DNA of 64,000 nt from Pegea sp. RAD2-039 (taxonomy: Eukaryota > Chordata > Thaliacea > Salpida > Salpidae), in NCBI GenBank assembly GCA_034620365.1, contig JAQGEQ010000380.1, positions 3,968,001 through 4,032,000 of the forward strand, in the 5' to 3' direction. The number at the start of each line of letters is the position of its first letter. Positions within the stretch are counted from its first letter, which is position 1. The position numbers and the translations under genes were made by a program. The notes under the pieces are model-generated. The model worked only from the letters and a program-made list of their open reading frames with translations, was not told the DNA's origin and did not search any database. Positions 1-11,780 of the stretch are shown here, piece by piece.

Positions 1-1660
1 TGGATAATTTTAAAAATACGAATTAAGACGTATTTAATCCGTTGGATTTCCAAAGTATCTAAATTGAAGAAACTGAGACGATGTTTATAACTATCATATT
101 TAATATTAAGTTTCCTACATACTAATCTCGTACATGTGGCCTGAACAGACTCGATTTTTTTGATATCACTAACTTGTTATAGCATCTATGAACTGACATT
201 GTATTCAAGAATTGGACGTACGTACACTTTGAAAAGATTGATAAGAAAGCATGGGTTCTTAGAATTAAAGGTCTTTATGATAAGGAGAACAAGGTTGATT
301 GATTTTCCAAAGATTTTGGAAACATAATTGCGCCATTTAAAGTCAGATGATAGAGTAAGGCCAAGGTCTAGAACCGAAGATACTCGTTGAATAATAAATC
401 TATTGATTTAGTATTGGGTCAAGCAATTTACAGCTGGTTTACGAGAAAAGGTTATAAGTACAGACTTTGTGGGCTGGATTCTAAGCTGCCAATTCGTAGA
501 CCAGTTTTCTATAGTGTGTAGTGAAGTTTGAAGTTTTAAAGGATTACAAGATAATAGCTTGATGTTATCTGCATACACAAACACTCTGATATCATCTACT
601 GCTACTAATCTTCTGATGAGGTCTTTAATGGAAATTAAAAGAGAAGTGGACTCAGAACAGAACCCTGAGGAACACTACTAGTGAATTGACTAGGAGTAGA
701 TAAATATTTTTGTACACGAGTTTGTTGGGTTCTATCTGATAGGTAATCTTCAATCCACTGTAAGATAAAGCTGTCGAGTTTTGAGTTTTTCAATACAGTA
801 ACGAGCTTAGTGTGTGGGACAGAATCAAACGCTTTAGCAAAATCGAGGTATATGATGTCACAAGGAATATTACTTTCATAATGGGCTGTAAGCTCATTAA
901 GAAAAGTGAGATGTTGAGTCAGGGAAGATCTCCGTTTCACAAGGCCATGCTGGGCATCAGATATTAGATGGTGCTCCATCAAATGACTGGTCATATGTTT
1001 GTGAATGATATGCTCTTGAGTTCTGCAGATAACTGAAGTCAGCGAAACTGGTCTGTAGTTAAGTGAGGTGTTTCTGGGACCCTTTTTATGAATTGGAGTA
1101 ATAATAGCTTTCTTCTAAATTTGTGGAACTCTTCGCCTCAGAGTCATGTTAAAGAAAAGCGATAAAGGTAGTGATAAAGAAGAAGTAGTTTTTTTTTAAA
1201 AACAATGCTTGCATCTGATCTGGGGTGTTGGAAACTAATGATTTTAAAGAAGAAATAGTCTTAGATACCATATTGACCGTTATGTCAGGTTCTACGATCT
1301 TAGAGAAATTTGTAACAATTGTTGAAGTAGGAGAGAGAAGGAGTATTGCTATCATCGGTTATAAAAACGCTGTTAAATTGATTGCTTAGCAATTCAGCTT
1401 TATTCTTTGGTTTCATCACAAGCTGGTCATTCTTATCAATTAAAGGAGGTGTTTGAGATCTCACCTTAAGCTTGTGATTTATGAAACCAAGAAACGTTTT
1501 CTTGCAAGGTAAAGATAAAACTGCACTTTCTTTTTATATACAGAAATTAGAAATATACTTCCTGTAAACTATACAAAGATATTTGTACAGAGATTTGATG
1601 GAAAGGTCTGTTTTAGTTTGTTTGGATAGGAGGTTTTTTTAGATGTTGTAAAATTTTTAA
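1..1660 (-). mobile_element. CR1/jockey-like non-LTR retrotransposon, broken copy 1
   Basis: Reverse-transcriptase fragment on the minus strand, cut by the window edge. The stretch 635-994 encodes the RT palm region, with the motif DIIYLDFAKAFDSVPH (motif A) followed by SSVPQGSVLSPLLF (motif B), the signature of CR1/jockey-type non-LTR elements. Upstream (1149-1355) is the RT-proximal region, in another frame. Bases 1-600 match the C-terminal RT region of the copies at 5.3-8.7 and 45.8-47.9 kb. Frames are broken, so this is a dead copy. Its upstream end, near 1640, is close to where the copy at 47.9 kb also ends, consistent with 5' truncation. Confidence 0.85.
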
Positions 1661-2452
1661 AATTTTGCGCAATAAATTTGAAGTGATATCTTTTATTCTA
1701 CAGTTTACAAAAGTATACAAAAGTTTTCTGCATATTTGCTGAAAATGATTTGGGCAAACGAAACTAGTAAGTATAATAAAGAACCAAAAAATACCAAAAG
1801 AATAAACGGAAAAAGTTTATCTAGGGTTGTAAGTAGCGGTGATTTTAACAGCTTCACCAAATACATTAACGAAATAATTCTTACTGGTATTTAATCTTAG
1901 TTTATTTGTATAACTTTTAGAAGAGTTTTACTAAAACTGAACTTTCTGGGTTTTCAATCAAAGATTTTAATTAGCCATTATTTGGGATAATACGCGTGCT
2001 TCCCAAAAGCTTGAGAAAGGTAGCTCTATTTTTGTACCTTTTCTTCAATTAATCATTATTAGTATATACTTTCCCATCTCCTATGTCTGATGCACCAACC
2101 TAGAACCTTGAAGCACTACCTAAAACTAGTTTTAAGAAATTTGTCATGGCTTGGATTTTCTTCTCGGTTCCTTCACTACAGAATAATTTCTCAACTACTA
2201 TAAAATTATGTCAATGTAGTATTAATTGAACAATCTTTTAATAAATGTTGTAAAGAAAAATGCTATTTTCTGAACATTTTGTAATTTATTAGACTTTCAT
2301 TTTCATTATACTTTTATCTTTAAAGTTTCTTATTTTTACTCAACACTACTTATGCTGAACTATGGTACTTGGGATTTTCTTCTTATGCTTTGCAGTCATA
2401 TAATGTTGTGTTTGCTGTAAGCGCTACCTAATCTATTATCTGCATCCATAAG

Positions 2453-2810
2453 TTAGATAAATGCATAAATCGATAAGTATTCTTTGCGCTCTTCACTTTT
2501 AAGACCTTTAAAAATATTTCTGTCTTGCAATACTGAAAGAGTATACTTAAACGTAAATTTGATTTTGTACAGATAGTTTACAGGCGTGATTCCCAATTTA
2601 TATTCAATAATAAAAGTTTTTATTGTAGTATCCACATAAAAGGAAGTTTTTAAAGTCTTTGATGAGTCGTGTAGGTGGAAAAAGAGTAAATAAATTGTAT
2701 GGCAAATCGTATCTAACGTTAGGATGGTGTTTAAACATTTCTCTTACAGCAAGCGTCTTAACAAAATAGATACTAGTAAATAAACGTTGAAGAAATATTA
2801 AATACTTCAT
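2453..2810 (-). pseudogene. Conserved overlapping ORF pair downstream of receptor, copy 1
   Basis: Two short overlapping reading frames (68 codons from an ATG and about 60 codons, different frames) lie downstream of the receptor and recur in all three duplication blocks. They encode lysine- and aromatic-rich sequence (KYLIFLQRLFTS at one start, SEERKEYLSIYAFI at the other end). The second frame has no ATG at its head. I do not recognise the product. The frame change in the same place in every copy suggests one gene that decayed before the duplication, or an exon junction I cannot place. Confidence 0.3.
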
Positions 2811-3237
2811 CAAAATACTAAAAATCTATCTAAGAAAAAAGTTAAACCTCCGAATTTGTAATTTGATGTAAGTATGTTTAGTTTTTTGTAAACTTGATTA
2901 GTTGCTTTTAAAAACAATTAAAATTTTCCATGGCAGTTTATTTAAAAATTATATTAGTCAGCTATATTCTTGAAAATTACTATAATCTATTATTTTCTTG
3001 AAATTCTAAAAGAACTCTTGCTTTGATGTTCTACCAAAAATGTTGCTAAATTTACTAAATTAACATTCATTATCAAATAAAAAAATTGTTTAAACCCATT
3101 TATTATTAGTTATATAGCCAAGTTACAATTAGCATCGAAAACTAATCAAAAATATTAAAACAAATGAAAGGATTAATCAATTCATAAATAAAGCATAGAT
3201 GAAAAATATAAATTTAGTTTATTTAAAAACAACCTTG

Positions 3238-4221
3238 TTATACATCAGTACTTAAAGCGATGCTAGTAATCACGTTCCTTTTCGATTCATTTTGATAGAA
3301 AAATCCCTTAGCAATCATCTTATAATCTTCGAATGAAATCATTACAGCAATCAGATTAACTACAAGACTCAAATCAAAAAGAGTTGCACCATACACTATT
3401 GGTGATTTTGGTGCTATAAATGTACGCAATACCAGCGAAAGAATGTAAGCAAGTATACATATAGTCATGCTAGTAGTAGCTAGTCTTGTTGCTCGTGAAA
3501 TTTTTGCATTTGTTCCTTTATCGACTCCTTTATCACAACTTTCTCTATTCTTTTGGTAATATGTTAAAGGATATACAAAGAGACCAAACAAAATAAATTG
3601 TGAAAGCAAAGTAAGTACCAAAACAATGTAACGATAAACAGCATTTTGCTTGTTTATACCAGCAGTACATCCAAGTTTCTTAAATACATACTTCGTTGTT
3701 ATGAAATGAGAGATAATAAGCGAAGCTCCCCCAATAGTGAAGATAGATAATGAAAACCAGCTGAGAACTTTAATAGTTTTGGTGTTTAATGTTTTAAACA
3801 AAGATTGTAAATAAAGAATCTTTTGTCGGAACCAAAAAAATCCATATGAAGATAACAGGCAAAAATAATAAAATGATGCAAGTATTCTATACAAAGCAGT
3901 ACAGCAAACATCTGCTATAGCTGACTTAGTTGCAATCAAATCGTAGATGATTATCACTTGTGTTGTCATCAACTTACAAAGAGTTAGGCAAGATGTTACA
4001 AGTGCTATAGACAGCAATACTTTTGAACTTTTATTTTTGTTTGAAGGTTTCCAGGTTCCTTTACGCTTTCCATACAAATAGAATGATCCAATTATCCAAA
4101 ATGTTATAAGAAATAAAATTATGTTGTTGAACTGGACGCCTATCCAAGAATGCTTGTTGAGTTCATATCTTTTATTTTCCTCTGTATCATTGTATAAACC
4201 ACTGAAGGAAATATTCTTCAT
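3238..4221 (-). CDS. Intronless seven-helix receptor-like protein, copy 1
   Basis: Single exon, 327 residues, starting at the ATG at 4221 (the frame is open five codons further but without an ATG). The N-terminus has possible glycosylation sites (NIS, NDT), followed by seven hydrophobic segments near residues 30-50, 65-90, 105-125, 145-165, 185-215, 245-265 and 275-295. The loop after helix 5 is charged (NRESCDKGVDKGTNAK) and the tail ends in STDV. There is no DRY or NPxxY motif, so it is not a standard rhodopsin-family GPCR; the segment GFFWFRQKILYLQ after helix 3 is the most distinctive part. It is a member of a local three-gene set with copies at 9387 and 13456. Function and ligand unknown; surface receptor is the best guess. 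Confidence 0.75.
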   Translation of the reverse strand: MKNISFSGLYNDTEENKRYELNKHSWIGVQFNNIILFLITFWIIGSFYLYGKRKGTWKPSNKNKSSKVLLSIALVTSCLTLCKLMTTQVIIIYDLIATKSAIADVCCTALYRILASFYYFCLLSSYGFFWFRQKILYLQSLFKTLNTKTIKVLSWFSLSIFTIGGASLIISHFITTKYVFKKLGCTAGINKQNAVYRYIVLVLTLLSQFILFGLFVYPLTYYQKNRESCDKGVDKGTNAKISRATRLATTSMTICILAYILSLVLRTFIAPKSPIVYGATLFDLSLVVNLIAVMISFEDYKMIAKGFFYQNESKRNVITSIALSTDV

Positions 4222-5274
4222 GACAAAACTGTTCAAAACACTATTATAAAAAAATGATATTAATTTTATTAGTCTATTTATGTTGGTTTGTACAACTTAT
4301 AACTTTGTATTATAATAAAATCTAACTATTTTAATTCAATTAATAAAAATCTAATACACATATTATTAAAACACGTTTATTTAAGCTATTATCTAAATGA
4401 TTTAACTTTCAGTAAAGTTTATAACTTCACTATGTTTCCCTGAAAAATTTCTTTTTAGCTAATTTTACCTCATGCAAATAAAACCTTTTCTATAGAAGCT
4501 ACTTAAAAGTTATAATAAGACGTGGGAATATAACAGTACGCTGATTTCCTGTTTTCTAATTAACCTTATCTTGTTTCTTTAACCAGGTTATCTGTAGGTT
4601 TTTGCTTTTTCTAATTAAGAGCTATTAACTTTTTTGTATTCAAATAATTTTTTACCTTTTAAGCTGTCACGAGTTCCTCTTTATCAGCCCTGGATTTTGG
4701 TTGATGTACATGCAATGCAAGGCTATCCACATCTGGGTCACTCACCTTTGCTCCTATTTCTTGATAGTGTTTGATATAAAACATAAAAATCAATTTTTTT
4801 AGAGAATCCTCAATTTCTAAATGAAAAAGTAAATTTATCAAAATTTAGACTTAAAACATTAACGTAGATGATTATAAGAGGTTAGTGAGGTGTATGTCGA
4901 TAACTTTAGTAAAGTAACATTTAATCAAGGACATATTATGCCCCTGTGAAAACTGCTTTTAAAATGTTTTTGTTTTAACATCAATACAAAAGACTTGAAA
5001 AGTTATAAATTTTGAAAAAATTAAAAATCTACTTATCATTTAATTAAAGTAAGATAAGTGAAAATAACTTCGATTTATTAATTTTATGAATAAGACCAAC
5101 TAATTAATAATAAGGTAATTATTTAACAGGAAGTGACTATCCTGATTTATTCCAAGTCCCATTAAAACTTCTGAGATACCCAAAGTAAAAGCAATAACAA
5201 ACTTATAACTTTAACAATAAAACATTGATTTTATAAGTATGAATATTAATAGAAATATTTATCTATTATGATAA

Positions 5275-8200
5275 ATGCAATAAATGCCTGCAGAGAGCAC
5301 CTTTCCCTGACCCACATTCTAACAAATAATATCTACTAAGTTAGAAATAGAGCAAGAAAAAGATGTAACATATGACAGTTCGGTAGTCCTCAAAGCATAT
5401 AGCAGTAAACAATTACATAGAATCATAGTAAAATTAATAAAAAGAAAAATTCACTGTATAGAAATAGCAATGTTAGCAATATTACAACGGTTCAACTTCT
5501 GCTTGAACAACACGAGTGATTCTGACATGACAATGTCTGATGGCAGTTGGTTCCAAGTACTAATTGTGCAGCATGAGAAAAATTTCGCTCTGATTAATGT
5601 ACCAGGTGATATGGGCTTATTAAGATGTAATGTGTTTCGTCTGAGGTGATATAACTTGAGGGAAGGACTAATGAGAAAGAAATCGTCAAACTGAATACCA
5701 ATTAAATTGTGGATAATTTTAAAAATAAGAATTAAGTCGTATTTAGTTCGTCGGATTTCCAAAGTATCTAAATTGAAGAAACTGAGACGATGTTTATAAC
5801 TATCATATTTAATATTAAGTTTCATGCATACCAATCTCGTAAATGTGGCCTGAACAGATTCGATTTTTTTGATATCACTAACGTGATATGAGATCCATGC
5901 ACTGACATTGCATTCAAGAATTGAAGGTACGTACAATTTGAAAAGATTGATAAAAAAGCATGGGTCCTTAGAATTTAAGGTCTTTATAATAAGGAAGACA
6001 AGGTTGATTGATTTTTCAAAGATTTTACAAATATAATTGTGCCATTTAAAGTCAGATGTAGAGTAATAATGCCCAGGTCTAGAACCGAAGATATTCGTGG
6101 AATGATAAATCCATTGATGGAGTATTGGTTCAAGCAATTTACAGCTGGTTTACCAGAAAAAGTTATAAGTTCAGACTATGTGGACTGGATTCTGAGTTGC
6201 CAATTTATAGACCAGTTTTCTACTAATGAAGTCTGAAGTTTTGAAGGGTTGCAAGATAATAGCTTGATATCATCTGTATAAACAAACACACTGACATCGT
6301 CTACTGCTACTAATCTTCTGATGAGGTTTTAAATGAAAGTTAAAGAGACAAGGGGACCCAGAACAGAACCTTGACGAACACCACCAGTGATTGAACAAGA
6401 GCCGATACAGATTTTTCAACACGAGTTCGTTGGGTTCTACCTGATAAGTAATCTTCAGTCCACTGTAAGATAAAGCTGTTGATTTTTAAGTTTTTCAATA
6501 CAGTAATGTGCTAGTTGTGTGGGACAAAATTAAACGCTTTAGCAAATTCGAGATATATCATGTCACACGAAGTAATACTTTCATAATGGGCTGTAAGCTC
6601 ATTAAGAAAAGTAAGATGTTGAGTCAGGGAAACTCTACGTTTCATAAGGTCATGCTGGACATCAGATATTAGATGGTGCCCCATCAAATGACTGGTCATA
6701 TGATTGTGAACGAGGCTCTTCAATTCTGCAGATAACTGAAGTCAGCGAAACTGGTCTGTAGTTAAGTGCAATATTTCTGGGACCCTTGTTATGAATTGGA
6801 GTAAAAATAGCTCTCTTCCAAATTTGTGGAACTTTTCCTCGCCTCAGAGTCATGTTAAAGAAAAGCGAGATAGATAGTGATAAAGAGAAAGTAGTTTTTA
6901 TCAAAAACAAGGCAAGGGATCTGATCTAGGGTACTGGAAGCTGAAGATTTTAATGAAGAAGTAGCCTTAGATACTCTATCGACCGTTATGTCAAGATCTA
7001 TCATCTCAGAGACATTTATGAGAATGTTGAAGTAGGAAAGAGAAGGAATATTGCTATCATCAGTTATAAAACTCTATTAAATTTATTGTTTAGCATTATT
7101 ATCTAGTTCCATCACAAGCTGGTCGCTGCTATCAAGCATGGGAGGTATTTGAGATCTCGCCTTGAGCTTGTGATTTATGAAGCCAAACAATGTTTTCTTG
7201 CTAAGTGAAGGTAAAAGTTCACTTTCTCTTTCTATACAGAAATTAGGAATGGATTTCTTGTAAACTATACAAAGATCTTTGTACAGAGGTTTGATGGAAG
7301 GGTCTGCTTTAGTTTGTTTGTATAGGAGGTTTTTTAAATGTTATAAATTCCTTAAATATTTGGCAAGGGTGGTTTTTTGTTGATTCTATAAAAAGGTATG
7401 AATTTCTCGATTGATTCTGTAACGATGTTAGTAAACCTTGAGTAAACAGTATTGATGTCTTTGGAAGTTTTGAAAACAGAAATCCAGTTAACACCTGATA
7501 GAAACTTGTTAACACCATTATAATTTCCTCATTAAAAATCTTTTTTGCTTAAAGGTTTAATGTTTATGGAAAAAGTTTGATCATGTTGTGATCGCATGTC
7601 AGAGCAAAGGGTTTATTATGATCAACGTAGATAATGTTCTAGGGTTTTGACGTGATAAGAAGATCCAAAGTATTACACTAAATTGGGTCGGATAAGTAAC
7701 CATCTGAGGAAGATTATTGGCATCGAGGAAGTTTACAAAGACATTCAATGGCTGAACTAAGATTGTCGCTATCAAAGTTAAACGATTTTCCAATAAATAC
7801 TGAATTTGGGTTATTCCAATCGATTTTAATAAAATTAAAATCCCCTAAAATATATAACTCAGGACACACAATTCAGAACCTTCAATAAGGACTTAACAGT
7901 AATCTTATCATTCATTTTAGAGGGTGGTAGGTACATATGAAACGAGAAAATTTGGACTTTGAGTAATGAAAATCAAAAGCGATAATCTCAAATCCTGGAA
8001 AATTGATGGCACCGATCTGATTTCTAAAGATCATGGGTCCAAGCAATCTTTTGTAAATTACGCAAACACCACCACCCCTATCATGCAGTCTGTCACAACC
8101 CAAGACACAAAAAAAATACTGTCAACTAGAAAAGAATCAGGATAAAACGGTTTCAACCAAGTTTCAGTGATAAAAACAAATGTGAAATCTTGAGAATGTA

Positions 8201-8740
8201 AAAAAGCTTTCAATTGGAAAATTTTGTTAATAATCGACCGTGCGTTGAAGAACATACCTAATGTAATAGAAGAAATGTGTTCTGGACGCTCGTAAGATTT
8301 GATGATAGGCTTCTGTAAATTGATATTTGGGCTGCAAAGATGTTTTTCACAATTGTGTAAGGAGAGAATTTGAAAAAGAAGATGTGGATCCAGTGGTTAT
8401 TGGCCACTTCAGTTTTTTTGAAAAAAATCCTTGAAAATTCTCAAGGCCCATGGTGGACCTCGAAGTTTGTATTTGAAATCAGTTGGTTGTTCCTTCTGAT
8501 TTCGGTTGTACGCCTCTTTTAGAAGAAGCTTATTTTCTAAGCAATAATCTTCACACATATCATTTGCCACTCTAATGCGCACAGCTTTTACTTATACTTG
8601 CGTTTGTCTCAACTTTCCTGAAAGGACACTTTCAACAGTCTTTAATGATCTGAGCTTTTTGCTTTAAATCTGGTCATTGATATCATTAGAAAGTCCACAA
8701 AATCAAAGGCTTTAAGAAAACCAAGGATTTGAGAGATTTA
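5275..8740 (-). mobile_element. CR1/jockey-like retrotransposon, longest broken copy (copy 2)
   Basis: Minus-strand LINE with several parts visible. The 3' tail is at 5275-5345. The C-terminal RT domain lies at 5451-6137 (YVPSILECNVSAW, then ESVQATFTRLVCMK), RT palm remnants at 6511-6723, and the RT-proximal region at 6662-7518. An AP-endonuclease domain lies at 7912-8255 (FNARSIINK, then ITETWLKPF). At 8260-8740 there is a stretch that may be the end of ORF1. Many frameshifts and stops make it inactive. It separates duplication blocks 1 and 2, so it sits in the spacer of the inverted repeat. Only this copy in the window retains the endonuclease. Confidence 0.88.
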
Positions 8741-9386
8741 AGAGTCTATTATTAGTTAAATGTATTTTTAAAGTTAATATTGTCGTTGTTTGCCTTTATT
8801 AGATTCTGTTATAGAACACTTTATTTTCTTCTGGTTCTATAAACATCTAGATAAAAGAAATTAATAAAACAGATTAGTCTTATGATTATATCTAATTATT
8901 ATATGTTTAAATTGTATAAATCAAAATCAACTTCTGATTTAGACATTATAGTTACAAAATAGTAAAGGAGATTATTATTTTTATTAATATTCATACTTAT
9001 ATAATGAATGTTTTATTGTTAATCTGGTTAAAGAAAAGGAGAAGATAATTACAAAACAGGAAATCAGTGTACTGTTATATTCCCACATCTTATTATAACT
9101 TTTAAGTAGCTTCTAAAGAAAAGGTTTTATTTGTATGAGGTAAAATTAGCTAAAAAGAAATTTTTCAGGGAAACATAGTGAAGATATAAACCTTATTGAA
9201 AGTTAAATCATTTAGATAATAGCTTAAATAAACGTGTTTTAATAATATGTGTATTAGATTTTTATTAATTGAATTAAAATAGTTAGATTTTATTATAATA
9301 CAAAGTTATAAGTTGTACAAACCAACATAAATAGACTAATAAAATTAATATCATTTTTTTATAATAGTGTTTTGAACAGTTTTGTC

Positions 9387-10370
9387 ATGAAGAATATTTC
9401 CTTCAGTGGTTTATACAATGATACAGAGGAAAATAAAAGATATGAACTCAACAAGCATTCTTGGATAGGCGTCCAGTTCAACAACATAATTTTATTTCTT
9501 ATAACATTTTGGATAATTGGATCATTCTATTTGTATGGAAAGCGTAAAGGAACCTGGAAACCTTCAAACAAAAATAAAAGTTCAAAAGTATTGCTGTCTA
9601 TAGCACTTGTAACATCTTGCCTAACTCTTTGTAAGTTGATGACAACACAAATGATAATCATCTACGATTTGATTGCAACTAAGTCAGCTATAGCAGATGT
9701 TTGCTGTACTGCTTTGTGGAGAATACTTGCATCATTTTATTATTTTTGCCTGTTATCTTCATATGGATTTTTTTGGTTCCGACAAAAGATTCTTTATTTA
9801 CAATCTTTGTTTAAAACATTAAACACCAAAACTATTAAAGTTCTCAGCTGGTTTTCATTATCTATCTTCACTATTGGGGGAGCTTCGCTTATTATCTCTC
9901 ATTTCATAACAACGAAGTATGTATTTAAAAAACTTGGATGTACTGGTGGTATAAACAAACAAAATGCTGTTTATATTTACATTGTTTTGGTACTTACTTT
10001 GCTTTTACAATTTATTTTGTTTGGTCTCTTTGTATATCCTTTAACATATTACCAAAAGAATAGAGAAAGTTGTGATAAAGGAGTCGATAAAGGAACAAAT
10101 GCAAAAATTTCACGAGCAACAAGACTAGCTACTACTAGCATGACTATATGTATACTTGCTTACATTCTTTCGCTGGTACTGAGCTCATTTATAGCTACAA
10201 AATCACCAATAGTGTATGGTGCAACTGTTTTTGATTTAAGTCTTGTAGTTAATCTGATTGCTGTAATGATTTCATTCGAAGATTATGAGATGATTGCTAA
10301 GGGATTTTTCTATCAAAATGAATCGAAAAGGAACGTGATTACTAGCATCGCTTTAAGTACTGATGTATAA
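9387..10370 (+). CDS. Intronless seven-helix receptor-like protein, copy 2
   Basis: 327 residues in one exon, starting at the ATG at 9387. Nearly identical to the genes at 3238-4221 and 13456-14439. Its own substitutions include CCTALWRIL (Tyr or Cys instead of Trp in the others), GCTGGINKQNAVYIYIV and LVLSSFIATKSPIVYGATVF. The reading frame is intact although a SINE has landed about 50 bp after the stop codon, close enough to affect the 3' UTR or polyadenylation. About 330 bp of upstream sequence is shared by all three copies, so they may share regulation. Product: predicted seven-helix membrane protein of unknown ligand. Confidence 0.75.
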   Translation: MKNISFSGLYNDTEENKRYELNKHSWIGVQFNNIILFLITFWIIGSFYLYGKRKGTWKPSNKNKSSKVLLSIALVTSCLTLCKLMTTQMIIIYDLIATKSAIADVCCTALWRILASFYYFCLLSSYGFFWFRQKILYLQSLFKTLNTKTIKVLSWFSLSIFTIGGASLIISHFITTKYVFKKLGCTGGINKQNAVYIYIVLVLTLLLQFILFGLFVYPLTYYQKNRESCDKGVDKGTNAKISRATRLATTSMTICILAYILSLVLSSFIATKSPIVYGATVFDLSLVVNLIAVMISFEDYEMIAKGFFYQNESKRNVITSIALSTDV

Positions 10371-10419
10371 CAAGGTTGTTTTTAAATAAACTAAATTTAT
10401 ATTTTTCATCTATGCTTTA

Positions 10420-10630
10420 TTTATTTATATTTATTTATATATATAAATGCGAAGGAGGGTGCCTAAAAAGAGCACATCTCACTAACACACATTCTCACGA
10501 GCTTTTTATGGTTTTTTTCAGGAGTTTTATATGTCTCCACCTGGGGTCGAACCCGGTACTTCCTAGCTAGAAGGTAGGTGTAGTAACCGCTTCGCCACCA
10601 AGCAGGACATAATATATATATATATAATTA
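10420..10630 (-). mobile_element. tRNA-derived SINE with a LINE-like 3' tail
   Basis: Read on the minus strand, the element starts with a tRNA-like head: an A-box-like TGGCGAAGCGG and a B-box-like GGTTCGACCCC (around 10546-10556). Its 3' tail (around 10440-10500) carries GAATGTGTGTTAG and GGCACCCTCCTTCGCATTTAT. The same tail ends the LINE copies at 45816 and 5275. It is flanked by TTATTTAT on both sides, a likely target-site duplication, and is absent from the matching positions of duplication copies 1 and 3. It is not a functional tRNA gene, since only the head is tRNA-like. Confidence 0.85.
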
Positions 10631-11011
10631 TTTATGAATTGATTAATCCTTTCATTTGTTTTAATATCTTTGATTAGTTTTCGATGCTAATTGTAACTTG
10701 GCTACTTATAACTAATAATAAATGGGTTTAAACAATTTTTTTATTTGATAATGAATGTTAATTTAGTAAATTTAGCAACATTTTTGGTAGAACATCAAAG
10801 CAAGATTTCTTTTAGAATTTCAAGAAAATAATAGATTGTAGTAATTTTCAAGAATATAGCTGACTAATATAATTTTTAAATAAACTGCCATGGAAAATTT
10901 TGATAAGTTTGTAAAAGCAACTAATCAAGTTTACAAAAAACTAAACATACTTACATCAAATTACAAATTCGGAGGTTTAACTTTTTTCTTAGATAGATTT
11001 TTAGTATTTTG

Positions 11012-11369
11012 ATGAAGTATTTAATATTTCTTCAACGTTTATTTACTAGTATCTGTTTTTTTAAGACGCTTGCTGCAAGAGAAATGTTTAAGCACCATCC
11101 TAGCGTAAGATACGATTTGCCATACAATTTGTCTACTCTTTTTCCACCTACACGACTCATCAAAGACTTTAAAAACTTCCTTTTATGTGGATACTACAAT
11201 AAAAACTTTTATTATTGAATATAAATTGGGAAGCACGCCTGTAAACTATCTGTACAAAATCAAATTTACGTTTAAGTATACTCTTTCAGTATTGCAAGAC
11301 AGAAATATTTTTAAAGGTCTTAAAAGTGAAGAGCGCAAGGAATACTTATCGATTTATGCATTTATCTAA
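11012..11369 (+). pseudogene. Conserved overlapping ORF pair, copy 2
   Basis: Same overlapping pair as at 2453-2810 and 14869-15226: frame one at 11012-11218 (68 codons), frame two open from about 11187 to 11369. In this copy a further short ATG frame at 10890-11013 (40 codons, starting MENFDKFVKATNQ) is open just upstream, whereas copies 1 and 3 have an early stop there. This may be the least decayed version of an old gene. No family recognised. Confidence 0.3.
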
Positions 11370-11780
11370 CTTATGGATGCAGTTAATAGATTAGGTAGCG
11401 CTTACAGCAAACACATCATTATATGACTGCAAAGCATAAGAAGAAAATCCCAAGTACCATAGTTCAGCATAAGTAGTGTTGAGTAAAAATAAGAAACTTT
11501 AAAGATAAAAGTATAATGAAAATGAAAGTCTAATAAAATACAAAATGTTCAGAAAATAGCATTTTTCTTTACAACATTTATTAAAAGATTGTTCAATTAA
11601 TATTACATTGACATAATTTTATAGTAGTTGAGAAATTATGCTGTAGTGAAGGAACCGAGAAGAAAATTTCAAGCCATGACAAATTTCTTAAAACTAGTTT
11701 TAGGTAGTGCTTCAAGGTTCTAGGTTGGTGCATCAGACATGGGAGATGGGAAAGTATATACTAATAATGATTAAATGAAG

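Larger units (their letters stand above)
1785..5240 (-). repeat. Segmental duplication block, copy 1 (inverted)
   Basis: This block is the reverse complement of 12750-15895 and of most of 8775-11780. It contains one receptor gene (3238-4221), the decayed ORF pair downstream of it (2453-2810) and shared upstream sequence including a conserved stretch around 4520-4560. Similarity to copy 3 runs out at about 1785, where copy 3 ends at about 15895. Similarity is high in coding and non-coding DNA alike, so the duplication looks recent. The last part, 4560-5240, is AT-rich upstream sequence in which I see no gene; its far end (about 5190-5240) matches 8985-9030. Confidence 0.85.
8775..11780 (+). 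repeat. Segmental duplication block, copy 2
   Basis: Direct relative of 12750-15895 and inverted relative of 1785-5240. It carries the receptor gene at 9387-10370 and the decayed ORF pair at 11012-11369. It is interrupted by a SINE at 10420-10630 that the other two copies lack. Similarity to the other copies stops at about 11780, earlier than between copies 1 and 3, so the end was lost or replaced. The 5' part (8775-9060) matches 12750-13130 with gaps. Confidence 0.85.

Noticed and set aside
9372-9386. Start codons five codons upstream of the receptor ATGs (TTG) and an equivalent TTG upstream of the SLC35D-like ATG
   Set aside because: TTG is not an expected initiator in animal nuclear genes; the next in-frame ATG was used in each case.
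10535-10606. Possible tRNA gene on the minus strand
   Set aside because: A and B boxes are present, but the sequence continues directly into a LINE-type tail with flanking duplications, so it is a SINE head and not a working tRNA.
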